This document shows positions 1 through 5,637 of a stretch of DNA of 10,020 nt, one piece after another. Under the pieces are notes generated by a model. The model ran no database searches, was not told the DNA's origin, and saw nothing but the letters and a program-made list of their open reading frames with translations. The position numbers were made by a program, and so were the translations under genes. This DNA is from Desulfovibrio sp. (GTDB lineage Bacteria > Desulfobacterota > Desulfovibrionia > Desulfovibrionales > Desulfovibrionaceae): contig JAAUYW010000114.1 of assembly GCA_014804915.1 (NCBI GenBank), positions 1-10,020 on the forward strand, given 5' to 3'. Each line of letters opens with the position of its first letter. Position 1 is the stretch's first letter.

Positions 1-404
1 ATGCCGTTAAAATCCGTAGCATTGGCAATGCGCGTGATTTCCGAGGCCATTTGCTGGTATTCGGAGTCAATCATCAGGCGCTGCGTGGAGTCGTAGGTGC
101 CTGTGGCAGCCTGCTCGGCCAGCTCCTTCATGCGGATGAGCTTTTCGTCAATTATGCCCAGGGCGCCGTCAGCGGTCTGGATCAGCGAAATGGCGTCATT
201 GGCGTTGCGCACTCCCTGCTGCAGGGCTGCGATGTCCGCGCGCTGCAGCTCGCGGATGGCGAGGCCCGCGGCATCGTCTGCCGCGCTGTTGACGCGCAGG
301 CCGGTGCTGAGCCGCTGGGTGGAGGTGGCAAGCCGCCCGTAATGGGCGTTGAGATTACGGGCTGTGTTGGCAGCCATTAAATTATTGTTGATGACCATGG
401 ACAT
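1..404 (-). CDS. fliC: Flagellin, N-terminal part (cut by the window edge)
   Basis: Flagellin is the subunit of the flagellar filament, exported by the flagellar type III apparatus and polymerised outside the cell. Only the first 134 codons are present, read on the minus strand; the gene runs off the left edge. The visible part begins MSMVINNNLMAANTARNL and continues with the classic flagellin D0/D1 signature: RLSTGLRVNSAADDAAGLAI at about residues 31-50, then a heptad-like helix through residues 60-130 with RMKELAEQAA at 91-100 and a DFNG turn at 131-134. The ATG at 404 is chosen because a GGGGAG ribosome site lies 9 nt upstream and flagellins of this group start M-S-x-V-I-N; the in-frame ATG at 398 is possible but less likely. 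A sigma-54 promoter sits about 50 nt upstream. The symbol is generic, since Desulfovibrio flagellins are also called flaA or flaB. The variable central domain and C-terminus are not visible. Confidence 0.97.
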   Translation of the reverse strand, partial: MSMVINNNLMAANTARNLNAHYGRLATSTQRLSTGLRVNSAADDAAGLAIRELQRADIAALQQGVRNANDAISLIQTADGALGIIDEKLIRMKELAEQAATGTYDSTQRLMIDSEYQQMASEITRIANATDFNG

Positions 405-413
405 TGGATTACG

Positions 414-419
414 CTCCCC
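414..419 (-). promoter_or_regulatory. Ribosome binding site of the flagellin gene
   Basis: On the minus strand a GGGGAG lies 9 nt before the ATG at 404. It supports that start over the internal ATG six bases downstream. Confidence 0.75.
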
Positions 420-452
420 GCGCTAATTAAATAAACTATGTGGCTTTTACTA

Positions 453-468
453 TGCAATAGCCATGCCA
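453..468 (-). promoter_or_regulatory. Sigma-54 (RpoN) promoter of the flagellin gene
   Basis: The minus strand reads TGGCATGGCTATTGCA. It matches the sigma-54 consensus TGGCAC-N5-TTGCA at all positions except C to T at the sixth. The invariant GG (-24) and GC (-12) dinucleotides are exactly 10 nt apart. Transcription would start near 443, giving a leader of about 40 nt before the flagellin ATG at 404. Sigma-54 promoters need an enhancer-binding activator, so flagellin expression is probably gated by a FlrC/FlgR-like regulator encoded elsewhere. No activator site could be assigned in the upstream DNA. Confidence 0.85.
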
Positions 469-678
469 GCACCGCCAAACGGGGATTTTCGGGGGAATGG
501 CGGGCAAAAACAGCCGCCTGAACGGCGAATGTCAATTATCTGAAGCGGGGAGGGGCAAAATTTTCAGCCAGACGGATAGTTGCCCGGACGCAAGCAGCAA
601 ATGGCGCGTATTTATGCGCTCGCAGGCGCGGCGAGTCCGCATGGAAATCTGCGCTGGCTTGCGCAAGCAGAATGCAGG

Positions 679-709
679 AAACAAAACGCCGCCCCACAAT
701 GGGACGGCG
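679..709 (-). terminator. Rho-independent terminator after flgE
   Basis: Read on the minus strand, the arm CGCCGTCCCA and the arm TGGGGCGGCG form a 10-bp stem with one G-U pair and a 3-nt loop, followed directly by TTTTGTTT. No T tract follows the stem on the plus strand, so it is directional. It lies about 108 nt after the flgE stop codon and separates hook gene transcription from the flagellin transcription unit. Confidence 0.85.
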
Positions 710-763
710 CTTCATGTCTATGGGGAGAATATTGACGCGATAACTTCCGCCCGCCCGAAGGGG

Positions 764-794
764 GGAGCGGCCCGGCCCCACACCAGACCGCTCC
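764..794. repeat. Small inverted repeat in the flgE 3' untranslated region
   Basis: Perfect 7-bp arms GGAGCGG (764-770) and CCGCTCC (788-794) flank a 17-nt GC-rich spacer. No T tract follows on either strand, so it is not itself a good terminator. It could stabilise the flgE mRNA 3' end, or be chance in GC-rich DNA. Confidence 0.35.
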
Positions 795-817
795 AGGCAC
801 GGAGGTTAGCCTATGTT

Positions 818-2755
818 TTATCTCTTCATGCCGATTACTGTTTCCAGCATTGTATCGACAGTTGTAATTCCTTTCGAGTTGGCCTGGAAGCCGCGCTGGG
901 TCGTGATCATGTTCACGAATTCGCGCGAGAGGTCAACGTTTGAGCCTTCAATGTTGTAGGCGCGGGTCTGGCCAAAGCCGTTGTCGCCCGGCACGCCCTG
1001 GCGAGCCTCCCCGCTGGCTTCCGTTGCTGCATAGAGGTTGCCGCCTTCCCTGCGCAGGCCCTGCTCATTGTGGAAATCATAGAGGGCGATCTGGTACAGG
1101 GGAATGGTCTTGCCATTGTCATAGTAGCCATACACTACGCCATCCGAAGTGATGTTGGTGCTGGACAGTATGCCTGAAGCATAGCCATTCTGCGTTGCAT
1201 CCTGGGTTACGAAGCTGGAGCTGCCAGCCTGAGAAGCCTGAGCATTACGAATCACATCCTGATTTGTAACATTCCCGCCGAATAATGCCATTTTACCAGC
1301 AGGAATAGTTGGCGTTTCGATGACTTCCCGAACCAGTGTTGTGGAGGGTAGGGTAGCCGCTATAGCTGCGTTTAGCGTAACCCACTCACCAGCAGGATTT
1401 TGATATTCAAATTTTCTGGTATCACCGGTTTCTCCAAGCGCTTTTGTGGCGGTGTCCAGAGAAGAAGTAATATTTTTGGTGATTGTAGCGGTATTATCGG
1501 GCTTCAAATCCGCTAGAGTAGAGTTGCTGTTTCCACCCCATTTATTCTGGCTGCGTAAGCCAAAATCAATTTCAATTAACTGTTCCTGGGCTGTTTCACT
1601 AAAGGCGGACGAGCTGGCTCCTTCCAGTCCCTTGAAATTAGCTGTGAAAACTGGCAAGCCATTACTGGAGAATTGTGCTGCTTTCCAGTTGCCCAGATTA
1701 AGACTCTCAGTTGTCGCCGGAGTATCTCCACTGGCAGGGGTAGCAGGAATTACGGGTGATTCCTTACCATCTTCTGATGGCTGATAAGTGTAGGCGCTCT
1801 GGTTGACAAGATTACCAGCAGGATCAAAGATCATATGTCCAGTCATGACAAGGCCGGCAGCCTTTGTGCCTGCAAATGTTTCCTTGTTGTCGCCTGACCC
1901 CCAGTAGCGTTTGTCATCGGCCGGATCCATGGTAACAATGTATTCATAGACCGAGTAGCCCGGAGGCAGATCTGCAAGTTCGCCTTCTTCAAGTGTCACC
2001 TGGTCATAGTAGGTTGTCATGGTATGTGGCAGCCCGGATTCATCATATACTTTAATTGCTGTAGAATAAGCGTAGTTCTTGTCTGGCAAGGGGGGTTCAT
2101 TCGCGCCATCCCAGGCGCCAGCTAATCCAAGCAGAGGGCCATTACCATCAGCTCCGCGAGCTAAATCGTTGTTTTTGTCACTAGTCAAGCCAACTACGAA
2201 AGAGATGCTGTCAGTGCGCTTTGGCTCAAGATACCAGGAATCCAGCACTATGTCTGTCGGGGTTCCTGTACCCTGGAAAGCAGACTCATTAGTCGTGCTT
2301 GCCCCCAGATTAATTGAATCTTGCTGAAAAGTGATACGACTGCTGGTAGAATCCACCTTCCAGCCCTGCAGGCGGTAGCCTTCGGGATTCTGGAGCTGGC
2401 GGTCGGCGTTGAAATAGAAGTCGCCGGCGCGGGTGTAGTACATCTGCTCTGTATTGGGCTGGCGCACCTTGAAGTAGCCGTTGCCATCAATCGCCAGATC
2501 CGTCACCGAGTTTGTGGACTCAAGGCTGCCCTGCGAGAAGTCGCCAATCACCGCGTAGGTGGAAACGCCAGCGCCAATCTGGGTCGGGCCGCTGGTGGAG
2601 CCGCCGTTGATATAGAGATAGTCATTGAAGTCCACACGCTGGCCCTTGAAGCCGATTGTGCTGACATTGGCTATATTGTTGCCAACCACATTCATTTTCT
2701 CGCCATGCGCGAGCAAACCGGAAACGCTTGTCCACATGCTAGCTGAAAGACCCAT
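818..2755 (-). CDS. flgE: Flagellar hook protein FlgE
   Basis: FlgE polymerises into the hook, the curved universal joint between the flagellar rod and filament. The product is 645 residues, much longer than the roughly 400 of enterobacterial FlgE. The N-terminus MGLSASMWTSVSGLLAHGEK with NVVGNNIANVSTIGFKGQR at 22-40 is the flagellar rod/hook signature. SVTDLAIDGNGYF at about 83-95 belongs to the FlgE/F/G core. The C-terminus (about 605-645), with LSREFVNMITTQRGFQANSK and ending in TMLETVIGMKR, is the matching C-terminal helix. The middle (about 135-510) is the surface-exposed, variable part and has no cysteine. Its DNA is clearly more AT-rich than either end. The ATG at 2755 has GGAGG 5 nt upstream. 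The gene lies 58 nt after flgD and is the last gene before the terminator. The lack of a signal peptide fits export by the flagellar apparatus. Confidence 0.97.
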   Translation of the reverse strand: MGLSASMWTSVSGLLAHGEKMNVVGNNIANVSTIGFKGQRVDFNDYLYINGGSTSGPTQIGAGVSTYAVIGDFSQGSLESTNSVTDLAIDGNGYFKVRQPNTEQMYYTRAGDFYFNADRQLQNPEGYRLQGWKVDSTSSRITFQQDSINLGASTTNESAFQGTGTPTDIVLDSWYLEPKRTDSISFVVGLTSDKNNDLARGADGNGPLLGLAGAWDGANEPPLPDKNYAYSTAIKVYDESGLPHTMTTYYDQVTLEEGELADLPPGYSVYEYIVTMDPADDKRYWGSGDNKETFAGTKAAGLVMTGHMIFDPAGNLVNQSAYTYQPSEDGKESPVIPATPASGDTPATTESLNLGNWKAAQFSSNGLPVFTANFKGLEGASSSAFSETAQEQLIEIDFGLRSQNKWGGNSNSTLADLKPDNTATITKNITSSLDTATKALGETGDTRKFEYQNPAGEWVTLNAAIAATLPSTTLVREVIETPTIPAGKMALFGGNVTNQDVIRNAQASQAGSSSFVTQDATQNGYASGILSSTNITSDGVVYGYYDNGKTIPLYQIALYDFHNEQGLRREGGNLYAATEASGEARQGVPGDNGFGQTRAYNIEGSNVDLSREFVNMITTQRGFQANSKGITTVDTMLETVIGMKR

Positions 2756-2813
2756 AATATCCTCCGAAAATATCGCGGCGTGGGGTTGCCGTCTGTTAAT
2801 TTATATAAGGTTT

Positions 2814-3749
2814 CTATGCTGTGTAATCGTTTTCAACCTGGGCAGGATTTTCCTCTTCAGGCATTCCTGGGGTATTATCTGCATTTTCCGTGCCAGAATT
2901 ATTTTCCCCGTCAGTCGCGCCCGAATTGTCCGCGCTGCCCGAACTGTCCGGCGTTTCATCCACATTGCCGCTGTCGCCGGCTTCATCGGCTGCGCTGTCA
3001 TCGCTGTCCTTGCCCTCGTCGTCCGCAGGCGTGTCTGTCGCCGCCTGCTTGACTTTCGGCGTCGTAACCTGGCGCACATTGGCAAGCGACATGAGCTGGC
3101 CGCCGTCCATGCCCAGATACACTGTGCCATTCTGGTTGACTACGCCTGTAACTGTCGCGTCAACCACCTGGTCGGCAAGCACCGCCTCGCCCGAGCTGTT
3201 GAACGCGCTCAGCGACACTGTGTAAACGCCGTCAGGAGCCGCCTGGCCAGCGCCATTGAGTCCATTCCAGTTGAACTCGAATGTGGTGCCAGCCTGCTTG
3301 CCGGCAAGATCTTCCGTATAGACAGTATTGCCGCTGCCATCGCGGATAGACAGCGTGCCCTTGATGACATTGTCGCCAAAAGCATAGCGGAATGTGCTGA
3401 TTGAAACTTCATTGGTCGCGCCATCCGTCGTTTTGCCAATGGTGTTGCCGGTAACGCTGACCAGCTTGCCAATGTAGGATGTGGCGTTGACCATCTGCTG
3501 ATTGTTGATCGCCTCTGTCTGCTTCTCCATGCTCTCGTTCATGTTCATCATCTGTTCGAGGCTGGAGAACTGCGCCATCTGCGAAATGAATTCCTTGTCA
3601 TCCATCGGGTTCAGCGGATCCTGGTATTTGAACTGCGTCACCAGAAGGAGCATGAATGAATCCTTGTCCAGGGTGCTGCCCTTTTGCTTGGACATCGCCT
3701 GGTTGAATTCATTGTTCGTCTGCGTAAGAGCGCTGGTTATGCTGGACAT
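2814..3749 (-). CDS. flgD: Flagellar hook cap / hook assembly protein FlgD with acidic tail
   Basis: FlgD forms the temporary cap under which FlgE subunits assemble and is lost when the hook is complete. The product is 311 residues. The N-terminal FlgD domain contains DSFMLLLVTQFKYQDPLNPM (30-49) and KEFISQMAQFSSLEQM (52-67). Residues about 90-230 form the beta-rich tudor/FlgD-Ig part, with WNGLNGAGQAAPDGVYTVSL at 161-180 as the FlgD-Ig motif. From about 232 to 311 there is an added low-complexity tail rich in Asp, Glu, Ser, Asn and Gly; about 22 of the last 71 residues are acidic and one is Lys. Enterobacterial FlgD ends near residue 231, so the tail is an extension. The ATG at 3749 is chosen because GGAG lies 7 nt upstream; the TTG immediately before it is a poorer choice. 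The gene begins 19 nt after fliK and is probably cotranscribed with it. Confidence 0.95.
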   Translation of the reverse strand: MSSITSALTQTNNEFNQAMSKQKGSTLDKDSFMLLLVTQFKYQDPLNPMDDKEFISQMAQFSSLEQMMNMNESMEKQTEAINNQQMVNATSYIGKLVSVTGNTIGKTTDGATNEVSISTFRYAFGDNVIKGTLSIRDGSGNTVYTEDLAGKQAGTTFEFNWNGLNGAGQAAPDGVYTVSLSAFNSSGEAVLADQVVDATVTGVVNQNGTVYLGMDGGQLMSLANVRQVTTPKVKQAATDTPADDEGKDSDDSAADEAGDSGNVDETPDSSGSADNSGATDGENNSGTENADNTPGMPEEENPAQVENDYTA

Positions 3750-3768
3750 CAATTTACTCCGAATGGGA

Positions 3769-5547
3769 TTAGGCTACCACATGCAGGGCCCGGCCCTCAT
3801 GGCGCGCCTGTTGGCCAATGCTATGCAAGTTCTGTGCCGTCGGAGTTTCGTCGCTGTTGCGCAAGGCAGCCAGATTGCGCAGGCGCGCCATCTCCTGGCG
3901 CCTGGTTTCCTCTTCCTGGCGCGCGTTGTGCTGCCCGAGATCTGTGAACTGGCCGCCTGATTCCTGCTTGTTCTCAAGCATGACCTCAATCTTGTCCACT
4001 TTCACGCCCTGCTGCTCCAGGTTGACGCGGATTGTGTCCATCTGGCGCTGCAGCATTTCCGCAGTCTCGCTCTTTTCGGAGCGGATCTGCGCTGTCACCT
4101 CGCCATTTCTGGCTATCAGGGTAATGCCGACATTGCCAAGCTCTGCCGGATGCAGCTGCAGATCAAGCCTGGTGGCGCCATCGCGCATTGCCGAAAGCAC
4201 GCCCTGCTCCACCTGCTGGCTCAGCTGGCGGTTGAGATGCGCCACATTGGCATTGGTCATGCTGGCATCCATATCCAGAATCTGGCTCTCAAGATTGCCC
4301 TGGAGCATTGAATAGACAAAGGAATTGTTGCTGATCTGGCCGCTTGCGCCAGTCGGCTTTGTCTCAATGCGGCCAAGCAGATCCTGCCAGCCGTCGGATT
4401 TGCCCTGTTTTTTGTCGCCTGCGTCATTGTCCGGCGTTTCTTTCCGGCTCTCGTGGGCATTGACGGCATATTTGGCGTTTTCAGCCAGGCCGGCTTCATT
4501 GCCGTTGACCAGCTTGCCGATCTTGCCATTTTCAGCCAGGCTTGCGGCCTTGCCGGTTTTGCCGTTTTCAGCAAGGCCGGCTTCAGCGCGATTCGCGCCC
4601 GCATGGCCGGTCATTTCGCTTGCCTGTGCCAGATTTTCGCCTGCCAGCGTGCTGTCCATCATTTCGCGGCTGTTCTTCTGGACAGTCTGGTCAATCAGGA
4701 TCTTGCTCTGCTGCACCCGCCGGCTCTCGCGGCTCTGCGCTTCCATTTCCTTTTCCATGCGGGAGCGGGCCTTTGAGATCAGCGGCTTCAGGGTCTTTTC
4801 AAGCGCGGCTTCCAGTTTTTGCGCGTTGCCCTCATCAATCGTGAATTGCGCTTTTGCCGGCTTCATCAGGCTGGCAAACTGGTCGCCGCTCAGGGACAGG
4901 CTCTGGCCGCGCATTGAGCCAATGATTGTCTGCATTGTGCCCGCGTTGAGGCCAAGGCCGCGCCCAAGCGCGAGCATGGCATCCGGGTCAATCTCAAAAC
5001 GCTGGTCAGCCGGCAATTTGTCAAGCGCGTCCTGGATTAGCCCAAGCGCCGCCTGGCCATTGCCCTGGCGCATGAAGCCGAGCGCGTCGCCTGCCAGATC
5101 GCCAGTCGGGTCAATCTGGTTGAGCAGGGAGGTGATCGCATGCGCGTCATCCTCGCTGAATTGCCCGGCCTGCCTGCCCATCAGGCTGGCCAGCACTTGC
5201 GCGAGAGTGGCGCCATCCGGCTGATCCACCAGCGCGTCAAACTGGCGCAGCGATTCAACCGGCGCGCCTTCCTTGAGCAGCTGCTGGCGCAGCTCCTCCA
5301 GCTCGCTCTTTGTAAAAGTGACTTCTTCAAGCGTATAGGTGACGCCATCCGTGGTCTGCCTGCTGTACGGGCTTTCCACAAGCGCCTGATTATCTTCAGA
5401 TAATGCGGAAGATACGGAATGATTGTAACCTTCATCGACCGCGCTCAGGGCATCCTGCATGGCATCCATAAAGCCGCTCGCGGCTGAATCCGTGCCAGCA
5501 AACAGGCCAAAAGCGCTGTCAGACCGGTTGGTAGGCATAATTTGCAT
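3769..5547 (-). CDS. fliK: Flagellar hook-length control protein FliK
   Basis: FliK is secreted during hook growth, measures hook length and makes FlhB switch export from hook to filament proteins. The product is 592 residues. The conserved C-terminal Flg_hook domain spans about 440-525: LDLQLHPAELGNVGITLIAR at 461-480, then GEVTAQIRSEKSETAEMLQR and a helix ending in the GVKVDKIEVML strand. The N-terminal two thirds are poorly conserved, as usual for the ruler part, and include helical segments (75-125, 235-300) and three LAEN(G/A)K repeats at 325-359. After the Flg_hook domain comes a charged tail with NARQEEETRRQEMARLRNL at about 541-559. The ATG at 5547 is preferred because AAGGAG lies 6 nt upstream; an in-frame start 14 codons earlier has no comparable site. 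It is 90 nt after the family 9 glycosyltransferase and is followed by flgD and flgE, a usual hook gene order. Confidence 0.93.
   Translation of the reverse strand: MQIMPTNRSDSAFGLFAGTDSAASGFMDAMQDALSAVDEGYNHSVSSALSEDNQALVESPYSRQTTDGVTYTLEEVTFTKSELEELRQQLLKEGAPVESLRQFDALVDQPDGATLAQVLASLMGRQAGQFSEDDAHAITSLLNQIDPTGDLAGDALGFMRQGNGQAALGLIQDALDKLPADQRFEIDPDAMLALGRGLGLNAGTMQTIIGSMRGQSLSLSGDQFASLMKPAKAQFTIDEGNAQKLEAALEKTLKPLISKARSRMEKEMEAQSRESRRVQQSKILIDQTVQKNSREMMDSTLAGENLAQASEMTGHAGANRAEAGLAENGKTGKAASLAENGKIGKLVNGNEAGLAENAKYAVNAHESRKETPDNDAGDKKQGKSDGWQDLLGRIETKPTGASGQISNNSFVYSMLQGNLESQILDMDASMTNANVAHLNRQLSQQVEQGVLSAMRDGATRLDLQLHPAELGNVGITLIARNGEVTAQIRSEKSETAEMLQRQMDTIRVNLEQQGVKVDKIEVMLENKQESGGQFTDLGQHNARQEEETRRQEMARLRNLAALRNSDETPTAQNLHSIGQQARHEGRALHVVA
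4475..4587 (-). repeat. Three imperfect in-frame repeats inside fliK
   Basis: Plus-strand copies of a GCCATTTTCAGCCAGGCC-like unit begin at 4475, 4525 and 4561. Their shared TTTTC cores are 51 and 36 nt apart, so the frame is kept. In FliK they encode LAENGK (325-330), LAENGK (337-342) and LAENAK (354-359). The unit looks like a tandem expansion in the linker between the N-terminal ruler and the Flg_hook domain. Confidence 0.75.
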
Positions 5548-5553
5548 GATACA

Positions 5554-5559
5554 CTCCTT
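5554..5559 (-). promoter_or_regulatory. Ribosome binding site deciding the fliK start
   Basis: AAGGAG on the minus strand lies 6 nt before the ATG at 5547. It supports the 592-residue product over one with 14 extra N-terminal residues. Confidence 0.8.
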
Positions 5560-5572
5560 GCGCAGATTCCTA

Positions 5573-5588
5573 TACAAGGATTGTACCA
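5573..5588 (-). promoter_or_regulatory. Possible sigma-54-like promoter before fliK-flgD-flgE
   Basis: The minus strand reads TGGTACAATCCTTGTA. It fits the sigma-54 pattern TGG-YAC-N5-TTG with the correct GG-to-G spacing, but the usually invariant GC at -12 is GT. Transcription would start near 5562, leaving a leader of only about 15 nt before the fliK ATG. An overlapping sigma-70 reading (TTTACA, 16 nt, TATAGG) is also possible. The whole 90-nt gap is AT-rich compared with the genes on each side, which fits a promoter here. Which factor is used cannot be settled from sequence. Confidence 0.35.
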
Positions 5589-5637
5589 AATGTAAATTAT
5601 TGTAATTATTTCCGCATCAGGAAAGAAAAATCAGCCT

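Larger units (their letters stand above)
405..817. other. Intergenic region between flgE and the flagellin gene (413 nt)
   Basis: No convincing gene is seen here on either strand. In minus-strand order it holds the flgE 3' untranslated region with a 7-bp inverted repeat (764-794), a strong rho-independent terminator (679-709), about 210 nt with no recognised element apart from a weak hairpin at 513-526 followed by five T, and then the flagellin sigma-54 promoter and leader. The stretch of about 470-620 is where an enhancer-binding protein would be expected to bind, but no clear palindrome was recognised. Confidence 0.7.

Noticed and set aside
506..526. Weak hairpin (GCCG/CGGC) followed by five T on the minus strand, upstream of the flagellin promoter
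   Set aside because: Only 4 bp of stem with a 6-nt loop; too weak to call a terminator, and the strong one at 679-709 already serves flgE.
497..943. Plus-strand open frame of 148 codons across the flgE-flagellin gap
   Set aside because: It runs through the flgE terminator and into the C-terminal codons of flgE, has no recognisable family features, and has no good ribosome site.
2756..2813. Possible separate promoter for flgE in the 58-nt gap after flgD
   Set aside because: A TATAAA-like stretch is present, but no matching -35, sigma-28 or sigma-54 element with proper spacing was found; cotranscription with flgD is simpler.
4325..5224. Plus-strand open frame of 299 codons opposite fliK
   Set aside because: Low-complexity Ser/Arg/Leu/Pro product typical of a shadow frame; the minus strand carries fliK with a good ribosome site and the Flg_hook domain.
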